Source of the DNA: a bacterium HR19
Lineage (GTDB): Bacteria > Calescibacteriota > Calescibacteriia > Calescibacteriales > Calescibacteriaceae
Assembly: GCA_002898315.1 (NCBI GenBank)
Contig: BEHV01000004.1
Coordinates: 78,383 to 142,382 of the forward strand
Direction of reading: 5' to 3'
Length of the DNA stretch: 64,000 bases
Each line of letters starts with the position of its first letter. Positions within the stretch are counted from its first letter, which is position 1. The position numbers were made by a program, and so were the translations under genes. The notes beneath the pieces were generated by a model, which ran no database searches, was not told the DNA's origin, and saw nothing but the letters and a program-made list of their open reading frames with translations. Shown in pieces: positions 43,626-52,803 of this stretch.

Positions 43626-45008
43626 TCAGGCGATAATTTTACCTTTGTTTTCTTTTTTAGCTAAAAGGAGTTTTCTATCTGCAAACTCAAATATCTCTCT
43701 TGCATCCTTACACTCTTCGGGAAACTCTGATATACCACCGCTTATAGATATCTTCACCTGATTTTCCCATCCAAGCTGACCTATGAGTTCTGATATTTTT
43801 TCCATTTCTCTCACCGCTTTTCCTCTTGACGCACCCGAAATCAATATAGCAAACTCATCTCCTCCAAACCTTGAAATCACATCTAACCTGCGGAACTCTT
43901 CTTTGAGAATTCTTGCAACTTCAACAAGAACCTTATCACCAAAAGAGTAGCCGTATTTCAAATTTATATCTCTGAAATCGTCAATATCAAAAAGAACAAA
44001 AGAAAAGTTTTGTCCCATACTTATTACTTTTTGGACTTCTTCCATCATTCTTGTTCTGTTGAGGAGACCTGTGAGGTTATCTTTACCATACATGCTCTTT
44101 ATTTGTTTGAGGAGGTTTGAGTTTTTTATAGCTATTGCCAGCTGGTCTGCAACTCTTTTCAGGAGTTCTATTTCTTCGTCGCTGAAAGATGCAACTCCTG
44201 ATTTATTGAAGTTCAAAACACCCATAATTTCGCCACCAAATTTTATGGGGATTGATAAGAACGATCCGTATTCTACGAATTCTCCCTTCCAGTGAAGATA
44301 CCTTCTATCTCTTGCGGTATCTGGGACATATATGTATTCACCAGTTGAGAAAACAAGACCAGATATTCCTTCTGTTGGAGCGAACTTCATATTGCGCAGG
44401 TTTTTTGGAAAACCGTAAAGTGCTTTAACCTCAAGCAAATCCCCATTTTCATTTTTCAGAAGGACAGCCAACTTTTCAACTTTCAGTTTTTCACCTATCA
44501 TCTTGACTACAAAATCAAGAATATCCTCCGCCTCAATGATGGAATTTATCTTTGAAGTTATATCGTATATTATTTGAAGGTGGGAAACTTTCTCCTCCAT
44601 CTTCTTTATTCTGTCGCTTGCAGTTTTAAGTTCTTTTCTCAATCTATCAACCCCTTCAACATTCGCATACTTTATCATGTTCTCAAGCTCTATTTTCTGG
44701 ACCTCATACTCCTGAATTCTCTTCAAAAGAAACTCCATAGCATTTATGAACAAGTGATACTGTTGCGGTAATCTTTTTTTTAGAGAACCTATATCTACAT
44801 ATTCTGGAAAATCCTTTACATCTTTGATTATATCATTTGCGGTTTTGAACTCTCTTTCTTTGACTTTAGATTTCAAAAATACTCCTAAAAGGAGCAAGAG
44901 CAAGGAAATGACAATTTTATAGTTAACCTCAATATCGCTTACCCCTACAAGAAAAGATAAGATAACTGAAAGTATAAGTGGAATGTCTGCTCTCTCCAGA
45001 ATTTTCAT
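43626..45008 (-). CDS. Membrane diguanylate cyclase (GAF-GGDEF)
   Basis: Makes cyclic di-GMP. 460 residues: two N-terminal hydrophobic helices (about 8-45), a coiled coil near 70-145, a GAF domain (about 150-300) with SGLVFSTGEYIYVPD, and GGDEF at about 305-460 (KDNLTGLLNRTRMME, then RFGGDEFAIL). The I-site R-x2-D (RRLD) lies five residues before GGDEF, so product inhibition is expected. No EAL domain. It ends 16 nt before pcm, same strand. Confidence 0.92.
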   Translation of the reverse strand: MKILERADIPLILSVILSFLVGVSDIEVNYKIVISLLLLLLGVFLKSKVKEREFKTANDIIKDVKDFPEYVDIGSLKKRLPQQYHLFINAMEFLLKRIQEYEVQKIELENMIKYANVEGVDRLRKELKTASDRIKKMEEKVSHLQIIYDITSKINSIIEAEDILDFVVKMIGEKLKVEKLAVLLKNENGDLLEVKALYGFPKNLRNMKFAPTEGISGLVFSTGEYIYVPDTARDRRYLHWKGEFVEYGSFLSIPIKFGGEIMGVLNFNKSGVASFSDEEIELLKRVADQLAIAIKNSNLLKQIKSMYGKDNLTGLLNRTRMMEEVQKVISMGQNFSFVLFDIDDFRDINLKYGYSFGDKVLVEVARILKEEFRRLDVISRFGGDEFAILISGASRGKAVREMEKISELIGQLGWENQVKISISGGISEFPEECKDAREIFEFADRKLLLAKKENKGKIIA

Positions 45009-45139
45009 TTTTCCCTCTCCTTTCCCTTACCAAATGTAAAATTAAGGCAGAAAAGAAAAATTCAAAAATTTTGCCAGCAAGATTACAAGTAATAATCGGA
45101 AAGCTATTTCAGATAACTCGCAGTTTGTTTTTTGAGGAT

Positions 45140-45145
45140 TAAAAT
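45140..45145 (+). promoter_or_regulatory. TAAAAT box before the NurA-like gene
   Basis: TAAAAT, TTAATAAG (8 nt), then ATG at 45154. No SD. Confidence 0.4.
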
Positions 45146-45153
45146 TTAATAAG

Positions 45154-46128
45154 ATGCTTGATATAAGATTAAGCTTCTCACAAAGAGAGAGAGAACCGTG
45201 GTTCTTTGAATACAAAGACCAAGGCGACGGCGACTCAGATTTATACAAAGAGATAGTAGAAATTGAAGAAAGTAGAGACAAAAAAATATCATTACAAAAT
45301 TGCTCTCAAAATGAGATAGGTTTCGTTTTTGTAGATGGAGTCCTTGACAAGATAGGAGAAGGCAAAATAAAAATTTCAGAAAGAGAGAGCGAGTTCCTTC
45401 TTTTTTCAATGTGTGTCGGATGCGGATTTGAAAACGGTCAGCTGATAGAAAAAAATATAGAAAATATCTTCTGGATAGTTGAGGACCAACATATAAACGA
45501 GATAAAAGAGATAGAAAGAAAAACAGAATGCAAAATAATCGCAACACGAGAAGCAAGATACGCATATTCAGAAATACTTCAAACAATGAGAGAAAAAGAG
45601 ATAAAAATGGCTCTGAAAGTTTCCGAAAGAATGCAAAATATTTCAAAAAAAATCATGTTCTTTATACTTGATGGTCCAATATACCATACCAAATTAGATG
45701 AACTTAAAAACAGGGGAATTTTCTGCGGAATTGTGAAAAACCCAGAAAAACTATACGGAACAGCCAAAGAAGAAATATCAGAGCTCAAAATCGGAGAGAG
45801 AACAAAACTCAAAAAAGTTATCTTCTCAAAAAGAGAAGAACTATCAAAAAAAGAAAAGTTCTTTTTCTTTATGAAAGTGGGAAAACACAAACAGCAACTT
45901 ATAAGAGTGGACTTTCTCCCAGAAGATGAAGAAAAATTAGAACCTTTTTCTATCGCAGAAATTTTAAAAGAGAAAATATCTATGTGGGCTTCAGATATAG
46001 GAGACAGAGCCCCAGAAAACCTAACTCCAATAAGAATACTTGAAAACAGATTGAGAGCCATAAAAGGAGACAAAAAGATAATCCAGAGAAAAATAAAAAA
46101 TAAAATAGAACTCCCACTCTTACCTTGA
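45154..46128 (+). CDS. NurA-like domain protein, possible nuclease
   Basis: 324 residues. The pattern resembles the NurA 5'-3' nuclease: a first acidic strand GFVFVDGVLDK (Asp61), a second acidic strand FILDGPIYHT (Asp173) and a nearby IVKNPEKLYG (Val-Lys, 194-195), then a charged C-terminal half ending in a Lys-rich tail. NurA works with the HerA helicase in DNA end processing, but herA is not in the window. The match is by motif only. It lies alone between divergent and convergent neighbours, 17 nt from tlyA. The charged content is high throughout. Confidence 0.5.
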   Translation: MLDIRLSFSQREREPWFFEYKDQGDGDSDLYKEIVEIEESRDKKISLQNCSQNEIGFVFVDGVLDKIGEGKIKISERESEFLLFSMCVGCGFENGQLIEKNIENIFWIVEDQHINEIKEIERKTECKIIATREARYAYSEILQTMREKEIKMALKVSERMQNISKKIMFFILDGPIYHTKLDELKNRGIFCGIVKNPEKLYGTAKEEISELKIGERTKLKKVIFSKREELSKKEKFFFFMKVGKHKQQLIRVDFLPEDEEKLEPFSIAEILKEKISMWASDIGDRAPENLTPIRILENRLRAIKGDKKIIQRKIKNKIELPLLP

Positions 46129-46145
46129 AAAGAAGCAGAAAAAAT

Positions 46146-46961
46146 TTAAAAACTGGGTTTTTTCTCCTCTTGAATTAATCTTTCTAAGTCCAATATAGAT
46201 TTCTGAACTTTCTCATCTATTTCCCTTTCATCAAGTTTTCTCTTGCATAGTTCCTTTTTTTTGAAGAGAATGAAAAATTCCATATTCCCAGATGAACCAA
46301 GAGGGAAAGAGAAAGTTATATCCTGAACCCAGAAAATATCTTCAACCTGAGATATAACTTTTTTTATAGCGAGAGAGATGAGTTTTTTGTCTTTCAAAAT
46401 TCCATCTTTGAGGAATTTGCGTGGGACTTCAAAATTCGGTTTGCACAGGAGCAAAACATCAGGAATAAACTTTATGTTTCTCAGAATCGGGATAGAAGAA
46501 GTGAAAGAGACATCACACGAAGCGAAATCTATTTTCTCATCAAAATCCTCTTCGCGTATATACTTTGCATCCACGCCCTCCATGATTACAACTCTCAGGT
46601 CCCTTCTCAGTTTATCTGCGAGAAGTCCTTTTCCTATATCTATCGCATATACCTTTTTTGCTCCCGCTGAAAGGAGGAACTGAGTAAATCCACCCGTAGA
46701 GCTTCCTATATCTGCACAGACCTTCCCTTCAACGCTCAAATTCAACCTCTCAAAAGCTCCCTTTATTTTGAGAAAACCACGAGAAACATAATCTATGTTC
46801 TCCTCAAGCTCTATCACAGAGTTCTCTTCAACCATTTGAGATGGTTTTAAAACATACGAGCCATTTACCTTGACTTTTCCGGAGATTATAAGTTCTTTTG
46901 CTTTCTCCCGCGACTCAACAATTCCCTTTTTCACAAGAAGAACATCAATCCTTTCTTTCAT
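46146..46961 (-). CDS. tlyA: TlyA-family rRNA methyltransferase
   Basis: Predicted 2'-O-methyltransferase of rRNA cytidines. 271 residues: S4 RNA-binding domain at 1-62 (RIDVLLVKKGIVESREKAKELIISGKV) then an FtsJ-like SAM domain with VCADIGSSTGGFTQFLL and YAIDIGKGLL, later LLLCKPNFEVPR. The S4 plus FtsJ layout separates TlyA from plain FtsJ. In other bacteria TlyA loss gives capreomycin resistance. It starts with a TAGAAT box 7 nt before the ATG and no SD. Confidence 0.93.
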   Translation of the reverse strand: MKERIDVLLVKKGIVESREKAKELIISGKVKVNGSYVLKPSQMVEENSVIELEENIDYVSRGFLKIKGAFERLNLSVEGKVCADIGSSTGGFTQFLLSAGAKKVYAIDIGKGLLADKLRRDLRVVIMEGVDAKYIREEDFDEKIDFASCDVSFTSSIPILRNIKFIPDVLLLCKPNFEVPRKFLKDGILKDKKLISLAIKKVISQVEDIFWVQDITFSFPLGSSGNMEFFILFKKKELCKRKLDEREIDEKVQKSILDLERLIQEEKKPSF

Positions 46962-46968
46962 ATCAGGT

Positions 46969-46974
46969 ATTCTA
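46969..46974 (-). promoter_or_regulatory. TAGAAT box before tlyA
   Basis: TAGAAT, ACCTGAT (7 nt), then ATG at 46961. No SD. Confidence 0.35.
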
Positions 46975-46982
46975 TGAAAAAA

Positions 46983-48530
46983 TTATTTTTGCTCATAAGT
47001 TGAGTGTGTAATAGATGAGATTTTCGGAGGAATCCACCCCCCAAAAGCCCTTTCAATCTCATTAGCCACTCTTATTGTAAGATGGTCATTACCCCAAGAG
47101 CCAACAATTTGAACTCCCAGAGGAAGCCCATTCCTTCCAATTCCTAACGGAGCGCATGTTGAAGGGAAACCCAGAACATTGAATATTCCTGTGAATTGTC
47201 CCGGGTCAAGGAGACGAAAGATAGGGAGATAATGGGGTGGAGCAGTTGAAGAAAAAGGAGGATAAAGCATAACACCATCATCTCCCATCTCCTCGGTCAA
47301 AATTCTTTTTAGTTCTTCATAAAGCTTGAAAATCTTCTCTGCTCTTTTACCCTTGAAAAATGGGAACTGCTCTAAGACACAAAGGATTATAAGAGGAAGA
47401 GTGTGGCGAGACCTTCCAAAAATCCACCTGAAAAGCTCAAGGAACGGAGAAAAATTCCCATCCTTCTCCATAAGTTCTGAAAGAGTGATTTCAGACGCAT
47501 TTTCCATCATGGTAAAGTAAATCTCAAAAGCGCTTTTCAGAAAAGGGATTTTCTTCTGCTCAACTTTCAGACCTATCGTTTTGAAAAACTCTGCTACCCT
47601 CTTTTGAGCGAACAAAATTTCTCTGCTTACCGGCAAAAATCCCTCGTAAAGAGGTGAGATAATTCTTACACTGCTTAGCTTAACATTATCTGGCTCCTTC
47701 AGTTCAATCTCTTTGCAGTTTTTGTCTTTTCCATCGGGACCGGAGATGATTTTGAGAAGAGGGAAGAGGTCTTCTGCTCTTTTCGCAAGAGGTCCGATAG
47801 TCAAAAATTTCAGAGCATCCCCTTTGGGAGCGGGCCAGTGTCCCGTTGTTGGGACAATCTGAGCAGATGGTTTATGTCCGAATATCCCGCAGAAGAAAGC
47901 AGGAATCCTTATTGAACCACCTATATCTGAACCAAGACCAAAAGGAGAAGCACCAGAAGATATTATAGCTCCTTCGCCTCCGGAACTTCCCCCCGGAGTC
48001 CTCCGAAGGTCATACGGGTTATTTGTTCTACCATAGATTGTGTTGTAGCATTCTATCCACATAGCAAGTTCAGGAGAGTTAGTGATTCCGAGAATTATGC
48101 ATCCCGCAGATTTCAATCTTTCCACAGCGGTTGCGTCTTCATCAGCTATATATCTTCTGTAATAAACTCCGCCTGTGTTCGGCATTCCTTTAAGAAACAG
48201 GGTCTCTTTCACAGTGCATGGGACTCCCCAGTAAATAGGTAGGTTTTCCGGCTTTGCCTGCTTTCTCGCTTCGTCTGCTTTTTTTGCTTCTTCAAGAGCG
48301 AGTTCAAATCTTTCTGCTACAACAGCGTTGAGAAAGCGATTTACTTTTTTTATCTGTTTTATGTGAATTTCAACAACTCTCTGGGACGAGATTTTTCCGT
48401 TCTTTATCATTCTGGCTATTTGAAGTCCTGAAAGAAGGAGTATATCTTTTTCGTCTTGAATCTCACCTTCAAGAATTTTTTGTTCTATCTGGACTCTCTG
48501 CTGGGACTTTTTTCTTTTCTTTTTCTCCAT
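46983..48530 (-). CDS. Amidase-signature family hydrolase
   Basis: Ser-Ser-Lys amidase of 515 residues. The catalytic Lys lies in VPCTVKETLFLKG and the signature GGSSGGEGAIISSGASPFGLGSDIGGS gives the cis-Ser and nucleophile Ser. It resembles fatty-acid amide hydrolase-like amidases more than GatA because GatB/C genes are absent and the C-terminal region is long. An N-terminal charged stretch (1-40) precedes the domain. The substrate is unknown. It ends 21 nt upstream of tlyA. Confidence 0.9.
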   Translation of the reverse strand: MEKKKRKKSQQRVQIEQKILEGEIQDEKDILLLSGLQIARMIKNGKISSQRVVEIHIKQIKKVNRFLNAVVAERFELALEEAKKADEARKQAKPENLPIYWGVPCTVKETLFLKGMPNTGGVYYRRYIADEDATAVERLKSAGCIILGITNSPELAMWIECYNTIYGRTNNPYDLRRTPGGSSGGEGAIISSGASPFGLGSDIGGSIRIPAFFCGIFGHKPSAQIVPTTGHWPAPKGDALKFLTIGPLAKRAEDLFPLLKIISGPDGKDKNCKEIELKEPDNVKLSSVRIISPLYEGFLPVSREILFAQKRVAEFFKTIGLKVEQKKIPFLKSAFEIYFTMMENASEITLSELMEKDGNFSPFLELFRWIFGRSRHTLPLIILCVLEQFPFFKGKRAEKIFKLYEELKRILTEEMGDDGVMLYPPFSSTAPPHYLPIFRLLDPGQFTGIFNVLGFPSTCAPLGIGRNGLPLGVQIVGSWGNDHLTIRVANEIERAFGGWIPPKISSITHSTYEQK

Positions 48531-48601
48531 AACAAAAACTTAAAATTTTTTCAGCTTTTTATGTTTAATGCATTACAATAAATTACCACACAGAGCATTT
48601 A

Positions 48602-49039
48602 TTATTCAAATGGATATATTTTTGATTCTTGGAAATTCACACGAAAAGATTTTTTCTCTCCTCCGAAGCCGAAGATAGTGAGATCAATTTCTGTATATCT
48701 TGATGGTTTTGAGATTTTCAACTCAACATCAAGAAAGAGTGAGTTTACGGGAATGTCTGAGCAATCTTTTGAACTCGGAGCACATAAGCTAATATATTTA
48801 ACATTCACGAGCTTCAAAACGAGGTTCCCTTGAACATCAAAATTCATCTCTTTTATTTTTATCTTGGGATTACTTAAAGAGCTTACTCCTCTTGATGCAC
48901 ATGAGGAGACAAAAAAACACAAAAAGAACCAGAGAAAAACAGAAGAAAAAAATAATTTTGATATAACAAAAATGTTTCCATACTTTGATAGAATGTTTTT
49001 GATAGGGTGTTTTCTTTTTCTGCAAAAGCTTTTTTCCAT
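48602..49039 (-). CDS. Predicted lipoprotein, unknown function
   Basis: 145 residues from the ATG at 49039. Basic region, one hydrophobic stretch, lipobox FFVSSC, then a beta-rich domain of about 100 residues (IKIKEMNFDVQGNLVLKLVNVKYISL) that resembles a LEA14/WHy-like fold, which is only a guess. Cys residues at CAPSSKDCS may pair. The longer frame to 49201 runs into tyrS on the other strand, so I reject it. The 35-nt gap to tyrS holds both start regions. Confidence 0.6.
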   Translation of the reverse strand: MEKSFCRKRKHPIKNILSKYGNIFVISKLFFSSVFLWFFLCFFVSSCASRGVSSLSNPKIKIKEMNFDVQGNLVLKLVNVKYISLCAPSSKDCSDIPVNSLFLDVELKISKPSRYTEIDLTIFGFGGEKKSFRVNFQESKIYPFE

Positions 49040-49062
49040 CGTTGAAAACAAAAGCTTAATCT

Positions 49063-49068
49063 TAAATT
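49063..49068 (+). promoter_or_regulatory. TAAATT box before tyrS
   Basis: TAAATT, TTTGAG (6 nt), then ATG at 49075. No SD. The box is only 24 nt from the divergent lipoprotein start. Confidence 0.35.
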
Positions 49069-49074
49069 TTTGAG

Positions 49075-50244
49075 ATGGATGAAAGAAAGAAAAACAGGTT
49101 GAAGAGAAACCTGACAAACATAATTGAAGAAGAGGAATTTTTTGAGCTTTTAGATAGCGGGAGGGAGTTGAGGATAAAGTTAGGGATTGACCCAACCGCA
49201 TCGCTGATTCATCTTGGGCATCTCGTTTTGTTTTTCAAACTAAGAGAGTTTCAGGAAGAGGGGCATACTGTCTGCCTCATAATAGGTGATTTCACAGCTC
49301 AAATAGGAGACCCATCGGGCAGAATATCAGCAAGACCCAAAATGAAAAAGGAAGAGGTGAGGGAAAACGCTAAAAACATTCTTGAAAAATGCATGCAGTT
49401 CCTGGTGAAAGAAAAGACAAAAGTGTATTATAACTCTGAATGGTTTGAAAGCATGAGCACATCAGAACTTTTTGAACTCTTCTCAAAATCAACAGTTGCA
49501 AAGATAATCTCACGAGATGATTTCAAAAAAAGAATGGAACAGAATGAACCGCTTTTTGTCCATGAATTTTTATATCCTTTCCTGCAAGCTTACGATTCGG
49601 TAGTCGTCAGAGCAGACATAGAGTTAGGTGGAAACGACCAACTTTTCAACCTGCTCCTTGGAAGAGAGATAATGAGAGAGTACGGACTTAAACCGCAGGT
49701 ATGTATCACAACACCAATTTTAGAGGGACTTGACGGAAAACTGAAAATGTCAAAAACCTATGGGAACTACATATCTCCTGACGAAAAAGCAGAAGATATA
49801 TTTGGCAAACTTATGGGAGTAGATGACAACCTTATCTTCAAGTATGCAAAACTTCTCGGAAGATACGAAAGCGATGACGAAATTGAGGATTTGAAAAAAC
49901 TGCATCCGTTTGAAGCAAAAATTCAAATTGCTTTCAGAATAACAAAAATCTTAAAAGGAGAAGAAGAAGCAAAAAGGGCTATGGATTGGTTCAACAAAGT
50001 GATAAGAGAAAGAGAAATACCAGAAGATATACCAGAAATAGAGGCAAATGAAGGAGATATACTGCAAAAAGTCCTAAAAGAGAAGGGATTTATAAAGAGT
50101 GTATCTGAAGCTATAAGAATCACCGAATCGGGGGGCATATACATAAATGGAGAACAAATAAAAGAAAAATTCTTTCAGTTGAAAAAAGGAGAATACAGAG
50201 TAAGAATTGGAAAAACAAAATTCGTAAGAGTAAAAGTGAAGTGA
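49075..50244 (+). CDS. tyrS: Tyrosyl-tRNA synthetase (TyrZ-type)
   Basis: Charges tRNA-Tyr. 389 residues: class I motifs HLGH (46-49, the HIGH counterpart) and KMSKT (224-228, KMSKS in most), tyrosine-binding GGNDQLFNLLLGR (about 185-197), and a C-terminal S4 domain (about 325-389). The KMSKT form and overall length match the TyrZ branch rather than E. coli TyrS. It is monocistronic and divergent from the lipoprotein. Confidence 0.95.
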   Translation: MDERKKNRLKRNLTNIIEEEEFFELLDSGRELRIKLGIDPTASLIHLGHLVLFFKLREFQEEGHTVCLIIGDFTAQIGDPSGRISARPKMKKEEVRENAKNILEKCMQFLVKEKTKVYYNSEWFESMSTSELFELFSKSTVAKIISRDDFKKRMEQNEPLFVHEFLYPFLQAYDSVVVRADIELGGNDQLFNLLLGREIMREYGLKPQVCITTPILEGLDGKLKMSKTYGNYISPDEKAEDIFGKLMGVDDNLIFKYAKLLGRYESDDEIEDLKKLHPFEAKIQIAFRITKILKGEEEAKRAMDWFNKVIREREIPEDIPEIEANEGDILQKVLKEKGFIKSVSEAIRITESGGIYINGEQIKEKFFQLKKGEYRVRIGKTKFVRVKVK

Positions 50245-50271
50245 ATTTCTTACACAAATGCGTTAATTTTT

Positions 50272-51837
50272 CTATTTTTTCTCCTCAATTTCCTTTTTCT
50301 CTTGTATTTCTGCGCCTTGATGACTTTGAGTTTCATCATGAGAAGTTTCCTGTGAAATCTGAGATATTTCCTCTTTCACCGCTTCTCTGAATTTTTCTTT
50401 CAGAGTTTGTTTTCCCTCTCTCACTTGTTCAGGTTGAGATAAAAGCGATTCAAGTTCTGATTTCAGGACATCTTCTATTATTTTTTGCCTCCACTTTATA
50501 GATGATTCAAAATATCCCTCTCTCATCTCAATTTTCACATCTCCTCTTTCAACGGTTTTATCTGGTATTATCTCTACATCTTGCGGAATCTGAGCGAATT
50601 TTTTGACGAGCTGAAAATCATCTTCATTCACTCTTACTTTTATTATTTTGAAATCCTTTACTTTTTCAAGAGCATCTTTCAGAACTCTTATTACAAGTTC
50701 TTCATCTTTTATTGCATCTACCATAAGAATTGTTTTGAGAGCAACGAGTGTGAGGTGAAGGACTATTTTCGGGAAGTCATCGGAAAATCTCTCTTTCGCA
50801 TAGTGGAGTTCATCTGAAATTTTTCTCATCATCTCAATAGCGTACCTTCCTTCCGAGATAGATTTTTTATATCCATCTTCATATCCTTTTTCTTTTCCTT
50901 CTTCATAACCTTTTTCAAATCCATGTTTATAACCTTTTTCTTCGGCTTCTTTTTCTATTTCTCTTGAAAGGTCAATACTTCTTGAGACCGCTTCATTTAT
51001 TATTTTTTCTGCTTCTTTATAGGCATTTTCTATTATTTCTTTCGCTTTTCTTTCGGCTTCATCTAATCTTCTTTTCGCTTCAACTTCTGCACGAGAAATT
51101 ATATCTGTTCTTATCTTATCTATAATCTCGTGAATAAAGGGTTTTCTTCCACCTGAAACATCCTCTCTTTGAGGTTCGGGCGATACTTGAAATTTCTCCT
51201 TTTCCTTTGCTTCCATAGAAGAGATTTTACTCTTTTCCTCAGTATCTTTCAATTGAACATCCGACTGACTACCTGAAATCTCTCCATGTGGTACCGAAAT
51301 TCTCAACCTTCTTTTTATATTCTCCTCACCTTCTACTGTTTTAGAGCTACCAGAAAGGAACTCAACTATTTTTCTTTTCTTCCTCTCTTCTGATTCTGAA
51401 AAAATATCTTCAGATTCCTCTTTTTTGTCCAAAACTATCTCTTCCTCAACATATATTTTTTTGTGTTCTGGTTCTTCAAAATATTCCGAATCAAAAATTT
51501 CAAATCCACTCAGTTTCAACTCCTTTTTGTCTTCTTTTGGTTCTTCTATTTCCTCTACTTCTGGGATTTCCGCTTCTGGCTCAATTTCGTAGATAGGTAT
51601 TTCTTCTTCAAATTTTTTTTTGAGCTCCAGCTCCTCTTCGGAAAGCTCTGATATTTTCTCTCTCTCAACCTGCGGGATTTCTAATTGAATTTCTTCTGGC
51701 TCTCCTCCGAATTCGGCTTTCTCTTGGTATTCTTCTTCCTTCCCATATTTTTCCTCTTCTTCAATAAATTTACCAATATCTATTTTTTTTCCTGTTATGA
51801 TCTCATAAAGCGGAATAAATTTTTTCTCTCCTATCAT
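50272..51837 (-). CDS. fliH: FliH-like flagellar export ATPase regulator with long acidic N-terminus
   Basis: 521 residues, twice the FliH norm. The first half (1-240) is Glu/Lys-rich and low complexity, without a fold I recognise. The second half is FliH-like: a coiled coil (about 240-300) with KHGFEKGYEEGKEKGYEDGY, the G-x3-G helix-repeat found in FliH, then the V-ATPase-E-like C-terminal domain (about 345-470) with IRVLKDALEKV and GYFESSIKWR. FliH binds the FliI ATPase. No fliI, fliG or fliJ adjoins it; it is convergent with tyrS, 27 nt apart. Confidence 0.8.
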   Translation of the reverse strand: MIGEKKFIPLYEIITGKKIDIGKFIEEEEKYGKEEEYQEKAEFGGEPEEIQLEIPQVEREKISELSEEELELKKKFEEEIPIYEIEPEAEIPEVEEIEEPKEDKKELKLSGFEIFDSEYFEEPEHKKIYVEEEIVLDKKEESEDIFSESEERKKRKIVEFLSGSSKTVEGEENIKRRLRISVPHGEISGSQSDVQLKDTEEKSKISSMEAKEKEKFQVSPEPQREDVSGGRKPFIHEIIDKIRTDIISRAEVEAKRRLDEAERKAKEIIENAYKEAEKIINEAVSRSIDLSREIEKEAEEKGYKHGFEKGYEEGKEKGYEDGYKKSISEGRYAIEMMRKISDELHYAKERFSDDFPKIVLHLTLVALKTILMVDAIKDEELVIRVLKDALEKVKDFKIIKVRVNEDDFQLVKKFAQIPQDVEIIPDKTVERGDVKIEMREGYFESSIKWRQKIIEDVLKSELESLLSQPEQVREGKQTLKEKFREAVKEEISQISQETSHDETQSHQGAEIQEKKEIEEKK

Positions 51838-51981
51838 AAAATATATAGATTAATCTTGCAAGCTTAATGTTTCACTTATAGCTAAAATCGTAATTTTGAG
51901 CTTATTTATTTACATTTATCTGACAAGTCCATACAAAATAATTTCAAGAGCAAAGAAACATTAAGAGTTTTTAATTTTTTT

Positions 51982-52803
51982 ATGATGAGGAAGGCGATCT
52001 TCCAGAGCGCTTTTTTGACGGGAATTCCTGTGCTCGGATTCGCACTCTTTTCAAAGACAGCCGACCTGAAGGAATTTGCAATTTTCATCAGTGCATCCTT
52101 TTTATGCGCAATCTCTGTGTCTTTCCTTAACCTATTTTTTGAGAGCAGGAGGAAGATTTTTCTGGCATGCAGTTTAATATCCATCGCAACGAGCCTGATT
52201 TTATCGGGACTTAAAGCTGGCTTATCGTTCAACTCCTTCTTTATTTTCATCACATATTGTATATGGGTATTCTATTATCTCGCAAGGAGAGGCATAGAGT
52301 TTGCAGATATACCTTTGCATTTTTTTGGCGGATTTTTGATATTCTGGCTGGGAGCACTCTGGAACAACAACGAAATTCAAAAAATAATCAATCTCCTATC
52401 TGAAAAAAAGCTGATTTTATCATCGCTTTTTATATCCTTCGCTTTTCAAGGCGGATACATAATAGACCTAATTCAAGACATAGAAGAAGACAGAAAGTCA
52501 GGACAGAAAAACATAGTTGAGAAAATAGGAAAAAGGAGAGCAATTTTTATCTCACAAATCCTTTTTACTCTATCTTACCTCTGTGCGATGAATCTCGCAA
52601 AAAATGTTGAAATAAAGATGCTGATGAGTGTGTTCATGATAGCGCAAAACTTTATTGTTCTCGTGAAAAGAGAAAGCATAGAAAAAGAAGATGGATTAAA
52701 AAAATACAGAGCTTTTTACAGAGCAGTATTTTCTGTAGCATCAGCGCTAATTTTAGCTTCACATCAAACTGATTTTTTTCTGAAATTTTTGAGGCAGGTC
52801 TGA
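51982..52803 (+). CDS. UbiA-like prenyltransferase, possibly impaired
   Basis: 273 residues with about eight membrane helices. The second Asp-rich motif is present (IIDLIQDIEEDRKSGQ, residues around 150-168), followed by KNIVEKIGKRRA. The first Asp-rich motif (N-D-x2-D) that binds the prenyl diphosphate Mg is not visible; the aligned region is VSFLNLFFESRRKIFL. It may be a divergent or inactive member. No quinone or haem genes are near. Its 3' end overlaps the archaemetzincin gene on the other strand by 40 nt. Confidence 0.65.
   Translation: MMRKAIFQSAFLTGIPVLGFALFSKTADLKEFAIFISASFLCAISVSFLNLFFESRRKIFLACSLISIATSLILSGLKAGLSFNSFFIFITYCIWVFYYLARRGIEFADIPLHFFGGFLIFWLGALWNNNEIQKIINLLSEKKLILSSLFISFAFQGGYIIDLIQDIEEDRKSGQKNIVEKIGKRRAIFISQILFTLSYLCAMNLAKNVEIKMLMSVFMIAQNFIVLVKRESIEKEDGLKKYRAFYRAVFSVASALILASHQTDFFLKFLRQV

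Noticed and set aside
49040-49201. N-terminal extension of the 48602 lipoprotein
   Set aside because: Runs into tyrS on the opposite strand; signal peptide and lipobox start after 49039.
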